64,000 nt of DNA from Owenweeksia sp. TMED14 (lineage in GTDB: Bacteria; Bacteroidota; Bacteroidia; Flavobacteriales; Schleiferiaceae): assembly GCA_949529985.1 (NCBI GenBank), contig CATIRS010000048.1, positions 62,001 through 126,000 on the forward strand. The letters are read 5' to 3'. Shown piece by piece: positions 26,914 to 36,725 of the stretch. The notes beneath the pieces were generated by a model that was given only the letters and a program-made list of their open reading frames with translations, did no database searches and was not told the origin of the DNA. Made by a program: the position numbers and the translations under genes. Within the stretch, counting starts at the first letter, position 1; every line of letters begins with the position of its first letter.

Positions 26914-28902
26914 ATGTCAATTAATAATCATTATGATATGGTTTTTGTTGGCTGGGGGGCTAGTACCTGCATCTTGATGATTGAAATGGATAAGCAGTCA
27001 TTATTGACGGCAAAAAACATTTTAATTATAGATCCCAGTGATAAAAGAGAAAATAATAAAACATTTTGTTTTTGGTCAAAAAAAGGAGATGAAATATATA
27101 AAGACTTCAAGACTATTGTTTCGAAAAGCTGGAGCAGTATACAGATAAATGACAATGAAAGTTCTTCAATTGACCCTTTAGAATATTTTCATATCGATTG
27201 TTCAGATCTGTATGAATTGTCTAGAAAAATTGCTTTAAAACATAACATTTCTCATGAAAAAGAAGCAGTATTAAAAATACACGAAAATAAAAATTTAGTA
27301 ATAAAGACGAGTGAAAATAATTATTCAGCTTCTTGGGTTTTTGATAGTCGGCCACCAGATTTAAAGAATTTATCTAAGGGAGATTTTAATATATCTCAAT
27401 CTTTTTATGGATTAAAAGTAAAATTAACTGAAGCAAAACTAGATCCTTCTGTATATCGAATGATGGATTTTAGAGTTTCTCAAAAAACAGCTACGCAGTT
27501 TATTTATATTTTGCCGTATGATTCGACTTCTGCACTCATTGAACTTACAAGATTTGGGAAAGAGATAATTAATAAATCGGAGGCAGAAAAAGAATTAGAC
27601 GCATTTATTAGGGGCCAATTTGGATCGTATGAAATATTAGATATTGAACAAGGAATAATCCCGATGAGTTCTAATCTGCCTAGAATGCCTTCCGGTAAAA
27701 ATTGGGTAAGCATAGGAACAAGGGCTGGGAATGTAAAGCCAAGTACGGGATATGCTTTTAAGAATATGTATCGTCATGCACAATTGATTTGCTCGGGCGG
27801 AAAATTAAAATCAAATAAACTTATACCGAATAGGAGGTTTCTATTTTATGATCAACTTCTATTAATTATTCTAACACTTTGGCCAAGTAAAGGGAAATCC
27901 ATCTTTGAAAGATTATTTACCGTTAAATCCTCTGTCTTTGTTTTAAATTTTTTGGATGAAAAGACTTCATTGAAAGAAGATATTTCGATGTTTTATCGAT
28001 TGCAAATTGGTGTATTTATAAAGTCTTTTTTATACTGGACTTATTGTAGATTAAAAGATGTTTTTTTTCCCGTCTCAATCATACTTTATGTGATTTTTGA
28101 TAACACTCTATCATTAAATAACACATTAAACTTATCTATTAATAATATTTTTATTTTGACTCTAGGTATGTTACTTATTGGAATCCCACATGGAGCCTTA
28201 GATCACCTCACTGGCCGGGCTATTAAAACTCCGAAAGTTTATTTAAGATTCGTAGTTTATTATTTATTATTTATGCTACCTGTTCTCTTATTCTGGTTTT
28301 TTATCCCAATAGTTGGTCTATCGCTATTTTTAATTTATTCTGCTTGGCATTTTGGACAAACTGAAATTAAAAATTGGGGAATTGAATCGAATTTCTTAAG
28401 TTTTTCCTGGGGTGTCATTTTATTGAGTTCCATTTTTCTAAATCACTTTCAGGAATTTTCAAATATTCTAATGGTTATGTCAATTAATATTCCTCAAACC
28501 GATTTTAATACAGTTTTCCTTGCCAATGTAATTTTAATTCCACCATTCTTATTCGCTTTTTATAAGCGAAATTTAGAATGGTTATTAATCATATTATTTT
28601 TATTTATCTCCTCAGAGGCTAGCTTACTTTTAACTTTTGGGTTGTATTTCATTTTTCAACATAGCAGGCTTGGTTGGGCTCATTTGAAAAAGAAGACAAA
28701 TTATACAGATTTAAAAATGTTTATACAGGCCTTGCCCTTTAATATTGGAGCCATATTCATGTATATAATATTTATATATATATTAAAATTGGATATTCAG
28801 CAATGCATAGCTTTCTTTTTTATTTTGCTTTCAGCAATCAGCTTCCCTCACGTAATCAAAATGCACATATTTTATGAAAATTGGCATGAAAAAGAAGAAT
28901 AA
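26914..28902 (+). CDS. Lycopene cyclase / beta-carotene 15,15'-dioxygenase fusion (CrtY-Blh)
   Basis: 662 residues in one frame. The N-half (1 to about 375) is a CrtY-type lycopene cyclase: FAD-binding YDMVFVGWGAST at 7-18, KTFCFW near 49-54, and GTRAGNVKPSTGYAF at 268-282, ending with the family's FLDEKTSLKED. The C-half (about 385-655) is a multi-TM Brp/Blh carotene cleavage domain with its conserved histidines: PHGALDH at 425-431, WHFGQ at 478-482, His583, His589 and PH at 645-646. It would turn lycopene into beta-carotene, then retinal, in the membrane. I prefer the ATG at 26914 to the TTG at 26890. The FAD motif has Thr instead of the third Gly. Both halves look intact. Confidence 0.88.
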   Translation: MSINNHYDMVFVGWGASTCILMIEMDKQSLLTAKNILIIDPSDKRENNKTFCFWSKKGDEIYKDFKTIVSKSWSSIQINDNESSSIDPLEYFHIDCSDLYELSRKIALKHNISHEKEAVLKIHENKNLVIKTSENNYSASWVFDSRPPDLKNLSKGDFNISQSFYGLKVKLTEAKLDPSVYRMMDFRVSQKTATQFIYILPYDSTSALIELTRFGKEIINKSEAEKELDAFIRGQFGSYEILDIEQGIIPMSSNLPRMPSGKNWVSIGTRAGNVKPSTGYAFKNMYRHAQLICSGGKLKSNKLIPNRRFLFYDQLLLIILTLWPSKGKSIFERLFTVKSSVFVLNFLDEKTSLKEDISMFYRLQIGVFIKSFLYWTYCRLKDVFFPVSIILYVIFDNTLSLNNTLNLSINNIFILTLGMLLIGIPHGALDHLTGRAIKTPKVYLRFVVYYLLFMLPVLLFWFFIPIVGLSLFLIYSAWHFGQTEIKNWGIESNFLSFSWGVILLSSIFLNHFQEFSNILMVMSINIPQTDFNTVFLANVILIPPFLFAFYKRNLEWLLIILFLFISSEASLLLTFGLYFIFQHSRLGWAHLKKKTNYTDLKMFIQALPFNIGAIFMYIIFIYILKLDIQQCIAFFFILLSAISFPHVIKMHIFYENWHEKEE

Positions 28903-28916
28903 ACCTAAATGAAATC

Positions 28917-29294
28917 ATGAAATTAAAAAAGGGAACGAAGGCATATAGTATCTTAAATAATCGATGTCCAAAATGTCAAGAAGGTAAATTTTGGCCAACT
29001 AATAATCCATATCGAAATATATTCATTAGGAATGTTGGTAATTTGGGATCTTGTAAACAATGCAATCTGAAGTTTGAGCAAGAAGTTGGATTCTGGTTTG
29101 GAGCGATGTATGTTAGTTATGCTTTAGCTGTTATAATTATTTTATTTTCTTGGATACTTATTAGGCTTATTGCTCCCGGCACAGATATCGTAATTACATC
29201 TTCAATAATCTCTTGTAATATCATACTTTTTTCGCCAGTGAATTATTTTCTTTCAAGATTATGTTGGGTTAATATTTTTGTGAATTATGAGTAA
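28917..29294 (+). CDS. DUF983 family membrane protein
   Basis: 125 residues. An N-terminal zinc ribbon (Cys17, Cys20, Cys46, Cys49) is followed by the DUF983 signature VGFWFGAMYVSYALAV and two TM helices. It starts 14 bp after the CrtY-Blh gene, so the two are probably one transcript. Function of the family is unknown. Confidence 0.9.
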   Translation: MKLKKGTKAYSILNNRCPKCQEGKFWPTNNPYRNIFIRNVGNLGSCKQCNLKFEQEVGFWFGAMYVSYALAVIIILFSWILIRLIAPGTDIVITSSIISCNIILFSPVNYFLSRLCWVNIFVNYE

Positions 29295-29346
29295 CTAGAG
29301 GCCTTATGATTTTTCGATAATATCTTTAGTGCTGTCCTTTCTGTCA

Positions 29347-31353
29347 TCAATGAATCGGATTAATTTTGTACGCATTTTTGATTGTGGTATAAGCATCTTT
29401 TTTATTTCCATAAAAATCGATTATGCTCCAACTTGGCCCTGGCCAACAGTCATTAAATTGCCAGAATAATGTGCCCATGCAATGAGGTGCTTGATTTATG
29501 TGAGATTCTATTGCCATCTGTAAGCCTATTGTTTGAGTTTTTTGGCTTAGAGATAAATACTCATCAAAATCAGTTGGAGAGTGAAAGTACTGTTTGATAT
29601 GTTTCTCTATCAAATCATTTCCTATATAGCTTTTTTGTCTATGGATCATGGCTTTAGAGTTTATGAATAAACTAGAATCGTGCATTACTCTTTTTAATGT
29701 TGAGAGTTCAGGAAATGATTGAAAACCATATTCCACCATAAATCGGCCAATATTTTTTCTAAAACTTTCAAATGGTTTTCGTCCATGCCAAACACCCCAA
29801 TAGTGCATCGAAGAGTGATTAAAGTTATCAGCAGAACCCCAGTTGCTTAAGGGAGATGTGGGGACATAGTTAGACATTGGATGAAGTTTAGAAACTTGCT
29901 GAGGGATTAATTCTCTGAAAACTTTAAAGTAGCTTTCCCAAATATCGATTGAGTCAGAGGAAGTATAGGCATATGTTGTTTGCCAGCCCCAATTTTTCCA
30001 AGCGACTTCAATCTCATTATTGCCGCACCAAATAGCGATGCATGGGTGTTTTCTAAGTCTTGTGACATTTTGAATGACTTCATTCTTTATATTGTCATGA
30101 AACCCCAAAGTATCTGGGTAAAGACTTCCTGAAAACATAAAATCTTGCCAGACCAGAATTCCATATTTGTCACAGAGATCATAAAAAATATCTTTTTCAT
30201 AAATCCCACCGCCCCAGACTCTTAGCATATTGAAATTCGCTTCTTTTGCAGCAAGGATCAATTTTTCATAATGCTTGGAACTAACTCTGGATAAAAATAA
30301 ATCTTGCGGTATATAGTTGGCTCCCTTGATGAAAATAGGATTTCCATTTAATTTAAAGAAGAAGGATGTGCCAATAGAATCTGGTTGGTTAACTAATTCT
30401 ATTGTCCTAACTCCAAATGAACTTGGAAATTCATGTAGCTTTTTGTTTTTCTTAAAAACACTTATTTGGTGGGTATACAAATAGGGCAAGCCATTATTGT
30501 TTACCCACCAAAGTTTCGGTTTTGCTATATCAAATTCATAAGTGATATTATTTAAACCGGCTATAAGATTTTTACGAAGCCTAATCGAGTCAATATTGAT
30601 ATTATAATATCCTGCATAATTAACCTCAATGGCTATCTCTGTTTCTAAATGGGCTGAACTATCATCGATTGATATAGTTTGGGTATGAGCGTCAATTATT
30701 CGTGCAGAATTCCAGCCGACTAACTCTATCGGCTTCCACACCCCCATAGTTACAAACCGAGGCCCCCAATCCCATCCATATTGATAAGCTGCTTTACGTG
30801 TAAAATTACTAGTTTTAGTTTTTACATAATCGGGTTCATTTCCTGATGGTAATTTATATTTATATTCATGAACAAGTTTATTGTTATGAAGAATTGGAGA
30901 CTCAAATACTATTCTTAATGTATTCTTTCCTTTTTCTAAAATATTTTCTATTGGCACTTCCCAAGTCCTGAACATATTATTAGACGAAAGCAATAAAATG
31001 TCATTGAGGTAAACATTGGCATATGTGTCTAGACCATGAAATTTTAATGAAATGTTTTCATGCAATAGAAAGGAATGATCTACCTCAAATTCCGTTAAGT
31101 ATTCCCAGTTTTTTTCTTCTATCCACTGAAGTGACAGTTCGTTTTTCTCAAAAAAAGGATCGCCGATAAGATTGTTTTTATATAAATCCATTTGAACGGA
31201 CCCCGGGATTACCGCAGGGTAAAATTCCTCTTCTTCAAAAGCTGAAAATTCCCAATTTTCGTTCAGCTCAATCTTTTCATAGTTTAGGGAAGGGTGCGTT
31301 GTGCAGCTATAAAAAAGAGATAGAACTATAACGACTCCAGTCAATTTTTTCAT
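29347..31353 (-). CDS. Glycoside hydrolase family 2, beta-mannosidase-like lipoprotein
   Basis: A 668-residue lipoprotein (lipobox LFYSC, Cys17). The order is a sugar-binding jelly-roll domain (about 30-210), an Ig-like domain (about 215-320) and a TIM barrel with acid/base Glu447 (WCGNNE) and nucleophile Glu541 (MVEYGFQSFP). WCGNNE and the domain order match beta-mannosidases, which release mannose from beta-mannosides. Typical family members are about 800-850 residues, so the C-terminal Ig-like domains are missing here. It lies 12 bp downstream of the GH20 gene and probably shares its transcript. Confidence 0.88.
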   Translation of the reverse strand: MKKLTGVVIVLSLFYSCTTHPSLNYEKIELNENWEFSAFEEEEFYPAVIPGSVQMDLYKNNLIGDPFFEKNELSLQWIEEKNWEYLTEFEVDHSFLLHENISLKFHGLDTYANVYLNDILLLSSNNMFRTWEVPIENILEKGKNTLRIVFESPILHNNKLVHEYKYKLPSGNEPDYVKTKTSNFTRKAAYQYGWDWGPRFVTMGVWKPIELVGWNSARIIDAHTQTISIDDSSAHLETEIAIEVNYAGYYNINIDSIRLRKNLIAGLNNITYEFDIAKPKLWWVNNNGLPYLYTHQISVFKKNKKLHEFPSSFGVRTIELVNQPDSIGTSFFFKLNGNPIFIKGANYIPQDLFLSRVSSKHYEKLILAAKEANFNMLRVWGGGIYEKDIFYDLCDKYGILVWQDFMFSGSLYPDTLGFHDNIKNEVIQNVTRLRKHPCIAIWCGNNEIEVAWKNWGWQTTYAYTSSDSIDIWESYFKVFRELIPQQVSKLHPMSNYVPTSPLSNWGSADNFNHSSMHYWGVWHGRKPFESFRKNIGRFMVEYGFQSFPELSTLKRVMHDSSLFINSKAMIHRQKSYIGNDLIEKHIKQYFHSPTDFDEYLSLSQKTQTIGLQMAIESHINQAPHCMGTLFWQFNDCWPGPSWSIIDFYGNKKDAYTTIKNAYKINPIH

Positions 31354-31365
31354 TTTACTTAAAGT

Positions 31366-33603
31366 TTAATGAACTTGAATTTCATCGATAAAAATCCATG
31401 AATCAGATCCCGCGGCTTCATGCCAGAGTGGAACTTTCCCAAAGTTTTCGATTATTATTTTTATATAACGAGTTTTTCTTTTTCTATTGGGTATGAGCTT
31501 AATTTGACTAATCTCTTTTTCTCTTTTTCTCGGATTCTGCAGTGGGTAGAATACGTTAAAATCATCACGTTCCCAAGATTTTTTGTCCAACGAGGTTTCT
31601 ATTTTAATAGACCTTGGTAGGAAAATCCATGAATTACTAAATTGATAAAAATTAGATATAATCTCATTAATCTGGGATAAATCTTTTCCTAAATCAATAA
31701 TGATTTCAATATTCTTACCCCAGAATCCCTGCCAGTTACCATCCCGAAAATCTAGTGTCCCTAATTTGCCATCAACAAGCCCTAGTTTTCCTCCGGCGTC
31801 ATAAAATTCACTGAAGTTATCGGTGTATTTGGGTTCTTTGTTTATCGCTTTATGCTGACTTAAAGGAATAATAATTTCCTCACCGTATGGCTTTTCAGAT
31901 TTAAAAGCCCTAGCAGATATTGCACAATTAGTATCAATTAGAATTGGTAAGCTATACAGTAAAAAATTTGCAGATGATGAAGTATTAACGTGCTTAAAAT
32001 ATATTTCAGTATTCTCATTATCAATAGAAAATAGTTTTAAAAATAATGAATCATTCAAAAAAAAAGTTTCGTAAGATATCGGTAAAGATTCTTCACCATA
32101 TTGTATATTAAAGTTTGTTAAAATATCATAGTGTGATTCTATTCTGGAATTAAAGTGGTCATAGTCTTTCACTCCAGTACTCCAGAGGGCCTCTGCCATT
32201 CCTATTAGTCTTGGAAACACTTTAGAGTCTAGTGTTTTCTTATCAGGAACATGCTCCGTCCACATATTACATTCTCCACCTATGACTTGACCATGAAGTT
32301 TTGGGTTTATTCCTTTGGGGATCGGATCAAATAGATATATTTTTTTTAAATCAATTGCTTTTAGATCGTAGTCCAAGTAGGCATGTGAAGTTGGAGACAT
32401 AATTACGGAATTTCCGGCCTCTAAGGCCTCAATGGCATATTCAACCCCTCTCCAAGATTGAATAACCGCCTCACTTGATATGCCACCTTCAAGTATTTCA
32501 TCCCAACCAATTATTTCTCTACCATTTGCATTCAGGAAATTTTGAATCCTTTTGATGAAATAACTTTGTAAACCTCGTTCCCCGTCTAAATTATTATCAA
32601 CTATTCTTTTTTGGCATTTTTGACAATTCTCCCACCGAATTTTAGGTACTTCATCACCGCCAATATGAATGTATTTCGATGGAAATAAATCAATGACTTC
32701 TGATAAAACATCTTTTAAAAATCTAAAAACCTCTTCATTTCCTGCACAATATATTTCTTTAAAAACCCCCCAGTCATTCGCTACGAAGACTTTTTCTCCG
32801 GTGCATGATAGTTCTGGGTATGCGGCTATGGCAGCTTGAGAATGACCAGGGAGCTCAATTTCAGGGATAATTGTAATATTTCTCTTTTCAGCATATTTTA
32901 CTATTTCTCGAATATCATTTTTTGAATAAATACCACTATAAATATCCCCATTTGGCTCTATTCGACTTGAGGAAATGCTCTTTAAACGAGGGTATTTATC
33001 AATTGTAATTCGCCAAGCCTGATCTTCCGTTAAGTGCCAATGAAGCGTATTTAATTTGTAAAAAGCGAGTAAATCAATATATTGTAAGATCGTTTTTTTA
33101 TCAAAAAAATGTCGGGCACAATCCAATAAAAGTCCACGATGAATAAATTTTGGTTTATCAAATATGTAAACCTTTGGCAGCCTTATTTCTGAATTTGACC
33201 TATTTAGAAGAAATAGTTGTTCGAGTGTCGCGATAGCTCTTGATATGCCGGCAGATGAATTAGCCAAAAGTTTAATCGAATTTTTATCTATACAAATCTC
33301 ATATGATTCGGGTTCAGAATATTCATTATTTATTGAAATAAATAACATCTGCGCTGAGCCAGAGGAGACCTTAACACCTATGCCTCCCAGAAATTTGGAC
33401 ACAATTTCTGCTTGAAAATGTAGCTCTTGATCAAAAATTATATTTATAGGACCATCAATTGAAACCAGACCACCAGAACATATTATTTCACTGGGCGCTG
33501 GAATAATATTTAAGTTACCATTGGCGTCACTAACAGTTTGCGCTATTGCAAAATAATTTGAAAGAAATAGAGCTGTAGCAGAAATGTAAAGCTTAACCTT
33601 CAT
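31366..33603 (-). CDS. GH20 beta-N-acetylhexosaminidase
   Basis: A 745-residue secreted enzyme that removes terminal GlcNAc or GalNAc. A signal peptide (about 1-22, ending AIAQT), a GH20b-like N-domain (about 25-145), then the GH20 TIM barrel with HRGLLLDCARHFF and the catalytic pair Asp317-Glu318 in HIGGDEV, and a C-terminal region ending in a discoidin-like domain (about 620-745). The frame extends to 33630 but the ATG at 33603 gives the clean signal peptide. It precedes the GH2 gene by 12 bp. Chitin-derived or glycoprotein sugars are likely substrates. Confidence 0.94.
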   Translation of the reverse strand: MKVKLYISATALFLSNYFAIAQTVSDANGNLNIIPAPSEIICSGGLVSIDGPINIIFDQELHFQAEIVSKFLGGIGVKVSSGSAQMLFISINNEYSEPESYEICIDKNSIKLLANSSAGISRAIATLEQLFLLNRSNSEIRLPKVYIFDKPKFIHRGLLLDCARHFFDKKTILQYIDLLAFYKLNTLHWHLTEDQAWRITIDKYPRLKSISSSRIEPNGDIYSGIYSKNDIREIVKYAEKRNITIIPEIELPGHSQAAIAAYPELSCTGEKVFVANDWGVFKEIYCAGNEEVFRFLKDVLSEVIDLFPSKYIHIGGDEVPKIRWENCQKCQKRIVDNNLDGERGLQSYFIKRIQNFLNANGREIIGWDEILEGGISSEAVIQSWRGVEYAIEALEAGNSVIMSPTSHAYLDYDLKAIDLKKIYLFDPIPKGINPKLHGQVIGGECNMWTEHVPDKKTLDSKVFPRLIGMAEALWSTGVKDYDHFNSRIESHYDILTNFNIQYGEESLPISYETFFLNDSLFLKLFSIDNENTEIYFKHVNTSSSANFLLYSLPILIDTNCAISARAFKSEKPYGEEIIIPLSQHKAINKEPKYTDNFSEFYDAGGKLGLVDGKLGTLDFRDGNWQGFWGKNIEIIIDLGKDLSQINEIISNFYQFSNSWIFLPRSIKIETSLDKKSWERDDFNVFYPLQNPRKREKEISQIKLIPNRKRKTRYIKIIIENFGKVPLWHEAAGSDSWIFIDEIQVH

Positions 33604-33700
33604 GAATTTAGCTTCTTGAGTATAAAGCAATATTAACTATAAATATGCTTGTGAAATTTTAATGTTTATATGTAGATTAAAACCTATCACATATGCGCGT

Positions 33701-36091
33701 TTAAAATTCTAAGATCAAACCAATGGTGGGGAGAATTCGACCTGTATCGCTGGGAATAAATTCAGTTTGATAACGGCTAGGGTCATTAGGGTCTTCAATT
33801 GGGTTTTTACTATCAGGGTCTCTAACTACTGTTAAATAAGGCATTTGTGGGATCTTATTTTTAGCAATATTTGATAAATCTAAAAACCATGAAAGACTAG
33901 ATCCTTTATTTGCATATGTTTTATCTAAGCGTATGTCAAGCTGTCTATATTTATCTAAATACTTTTTGTCCACAGTATAATCAAAAATACCTCGTTGCAG
34001 AATATCCCAATTGGTTGTAAGTGAGGAAGATGAAACATCAAAAGGGGTGTAAGGAGTTCCTGACGAGAAACGCCATTTCGCCCCAACCTGCCATCCTTTC
34101 CCCCAAACTTTACCAGTTGTCACACTTGCTGTATGACGGCTATCCCAAACTGAAGGTTTCCAAGAACTATTGGCCGTTTTGTATTCACTTTTGCCGTAAT
34201 TATAAGCCGCCATCCACCAATAATTTTTTTTCAGTTTTTGCTGTAAAAAAAGTTCAAAGCCATATGCCCGGCCAACTGCTGTTGAGCTAGAAGCTTGATC
34301 GCCTACAGCAACATATGTTCCAATGGCATTTGCAAAAGCTATTTTATCCCTTTCTAAAAATGGTGCACGACTATAGCTTTTAGAATATACCTCCATCGAG
34401 ACACGATATGTTTTCCCACTTTGGTATTCGACGCCTGTTCCAAAATGATCTGCCAAAGTGAAATCAGATGAAGGACTTTGATTTTGACTTCTGTTAGCCG
34501 CTAAAATGATAGCCGGTGGTAGTTTGGTGTACCTTCCAAAATGTGTATTTGAAGCCCACTTAGGGCTTAGCTGATATTTAAAGGAAGCCCGAGGCGCAAT
34601 CTGGCGCAAAGGGTTTACCATGTTTAAATTAAAGTTTGAAAGATCTATCCTAATACCAAGGCTCAGGCTTCCTTTATTTTTTAATACGTTTTGATTGTAC
34701 GTTGCGAAAGCACCTGCTTGAATAATAGAAGAATTGTTTATTAAGCTCAAAGTATCTACACCTGTAAAACTACCTTTTATCGACCATGAATCAACCGACC
34801 ATTGAAAAGTCTCCCCACTAACCCCTAGTATGAAACTCTTTCCGTCACTCACTTCCCAAAGTCTTTCATAGCGCATGCGAGTTTTCTGTTCTGAAGCGCG
34901 ATATTCTAATTGACGATCATTTGGATTATCTCTATTGTTGCCTATAAATTTATCGGCATTATTTGTAATCTTGTCAATACTTACAACGAATTTTTCTAGT
35001 CCATTTTTAACAAAATGTCTATAGCGCGCACCCAAAACTTTTGTGGTTTGGTCCCCCTCAGGGATATACCCAACATTATAGAGTAACGCATCACTACTTC
35101 TATTATTCGGTTTTATAAAGAGTTCGTATTTATCCCACCCTCCGAGCCCAATAATAGTTAGGTCTCTTTTTTTAGAAATCCGATAGTGAAAACGCATTTG
35201 GGCGTCTTGATATGTAGGAAGAACGGGAATGCTAAAAAGTTTAAAGTAATGTTGTGAAAAACTATTTCTTCCTGAGATCATCAAGTTAGCACGCTTTCCA
35301 ATGGGTAGTTCTAAAGTTGCTCCATAGTCTGTGGCGCCCAGCGTCACTCGAATTCCAGCTCTATCTGTCCGAGCATTCCTAAGTTCGATATTTAATGCGC
35401 CAGATAACACATTGCTCATTGAGGAAGGAAAGGCTCCGGAATATAGTTCGACACCTTGTATGAAATCCATATTGATAAGGCTAACGGCGCCGCCAGAAGC
35501 TCCTTGAATACTAAAATGATTTATGGCTGGAATATCAATTCCATCCATTCGATAGATGTTTTCACTTGAGCTCCCGCCTCGGATCGATATATTGTATCCG
35601 AAACTTGATTTTGGCAATACCCCTGGAAAACTTTGAATGGATTTGGATAAATCTAATGTGGCTCCTGGCATTCTTTGCATTTCAGTCCAATTAATGTTTT
35701 TAATGGAAAGGGGAGTCTCTGTTGTTGTTTTAAACGCTTCAGCTATTACAACAGCTTCATCTAAAAAAAACGATGTTTCAAATGGGATTATTAACTGCAA
35801 AGGTTTGATCGGAGAAAGATATAATTCGTGAAGGACCATACTTGATTGGTCACCATGTTTTGTAATAGTCAAATTGCATAAGCCAGTGGGCAAGTTCGTA
35901 AATCGGAATTTATAGTCTTCATCGCTATATGATATTGCTCTCCAATCATCCCCTTGAACAGTAATTAAGTACTTTGATTTGATGCTGTCTTTTTCTGCAT
36001 TAATTAATTCCCCCTCTAGAATGGAGCTTTGGGCCACGACGACGGTAGAAAAATAAACAAATACAAATAGAGCTTTAAGGAGTAGTTTCAC
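33701..36091 (-). CDS. TonB-dependent receptor with carboxypeptidase-like N-domain
   Basis: A 796-residue outer-membrane receptor. A signal peptide (1-20, ending VVVAQ) is followed by a carboxypeptidase-regulatory-like beta-sandwich (about 22-110), a plug (about 115-235, SIRGGSSSENIYRMDGIDIP) and a beta-barrel ending in LPTIGLILEF. There is no SusD homologue beside it, so it is not a classic SusC. It lies 97 bp upstream of the GH20 gene on the same strand and may import its products, by inference. Confidence 0.92.
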   Translation of the reverse strand: MKLLLKALFVFVYFSTVVVAQSSILEGELINAEKDSIKSKYLITVQGDDWRAISYSDEDYKFRFTNLPTGLCNLTITKHGDQSSMVLHELYLSPIKPLQLIIPFETSFFLDEAVVIAEAFKTTTETPLSIKNINWTEMQRMPGATLDLSKSIQSFPGVLPKSSFGYNISIRGGSSSENIYRMDGIDIPAINHFSIQGASGGAVSLINMDFIQGVELYSGAFPSSMSNVLSGALNIELRNARTDRAGIRVTLGATDYGATLELPIGKRANLMISGRNSFSQHYFKLFSIPVLPTYQDAQMRFHYRISKKRDLTIIGLGGWDKYELFIKPNNRSSDALLYNVGYIPEGDQTTKVLGARYRHFVKNGLEKFVVSIDKITNNADKFIGNNRDNPNDRQLEYRASEQKTRMRYERLWEVSDGKSFILGVSGETFQWSVDSWSIKGSFTGVDTLSLINNSSIIQAGAFATYNQNVLKNKGSLSLGIRIDLSNFNLNMVNPLRQIAPRASFKYQLSPKWASNTHFGRYTKLPPAIILAANRSQNQSPSSDFTLADHFGTGVEYQSGKTYRVSMEVYSKSYSRAPFLERDKIAFANAIGTYVAVGDQASSSTAVGRAYGFELFLQQKLKKNYWWMAAYNYGKSEYKTANSSWKPSVWDSRHTASVTTGKVWGKGWQVGAKWRFSSGTPYTPFDVSSSSLTTNWDILQRGIFDYTVDKKYLDKYRQLDIRLDKTYANKGSSLSWFLDLSNIAKNKIPQMPYLTVVRDPDSKNPIEDPNDPSRYQTEFIPSDTGRILPTIGLILEF

Positions 36092-36161
36092 TTTGCGAAT
36101 TTAGAATGCGCTAACTAGATATAATGCCCCAAAAAGTATAGAAATAGCCGCATTTAATGAA

Positions 36162-36725
36162 TTACTGATTATAACGGTTCATTGCAATGTTAGGTCCGGA
36201 CAGCACAAATGTTTCTAAGAGGTTGATTGCATTTTTAATTCCTGGTTCAATTTGCTTAGCCTCGTCAGAGGTCCACTTTCCAAGGACAAAATCAGTCTGT
36301 TGACCCTTTGAAAATTCTTGTCCAATTCCAAAACGTAGTCTAGCAAAATCCTGCTGACCAAGAATCTCTTGAATGCTTTTTAATCCATTATGTCCTCCGT
36401 CAGAACCCTTTAATTTTAAACGAATTTCACCTAAGGGCAATGCAAGCTCATCTAGAACAACAACGACATTTTCAAATGGGATACTTTCTTGCTGAATCCA
36501 ATATCGTACTGCTTTTCCGCTCATGTTCATAAAAGTATTGGGCTTAATAAACAAAACAGTTCGACCCTTTATTTTAATCTTAGCAAAATCTCCATAGCGA
36601 ACAGGGGTAAATGAAGATTCATAGTCATTTATCCAAGAGTCTAAAACTTTGAAGCCAATATTATGTCTGGTCTGGGCATATTCTGTCCCAGGATTTCCTA
36701 ATCCGATTATGAGATATTTCTTCAT
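36162..36725 (-). CDS. pth: Aminoacyl-tRNA hydrolase (peptidyl-tRNA hydrolase)
   Basis: It recycles peptidyl-tRNAs that drop off ribosomes. 187 residues, family length. Visible catalytic residues are Asn11 (GLGNPG), His21 (TRHNIGF) and Asp92 (VVLDELALPLG), along with the FMNMSG substrate loop. It overlaps the rplY stop by 4 bp, a pairing common in bacteria. Confidence 0.97.
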   Translation of the reverse strand: MKKYLIIGLGNPGTEYAQTRHNIGFKVLDSWINDYESSFTPVRYGDFAKIKIKGRTVLFIKPNTFMNMSGKAVRYWIQQESIPFENVVVVLDELALPLGEIRLKLKGSDGGHNGLKSIQEILGQQDFARLRFGIGQEFSKGQQTDFVLGKWTSDEAKQIEPGIKNAINLLETFVLSGPNIAMNRYNQ

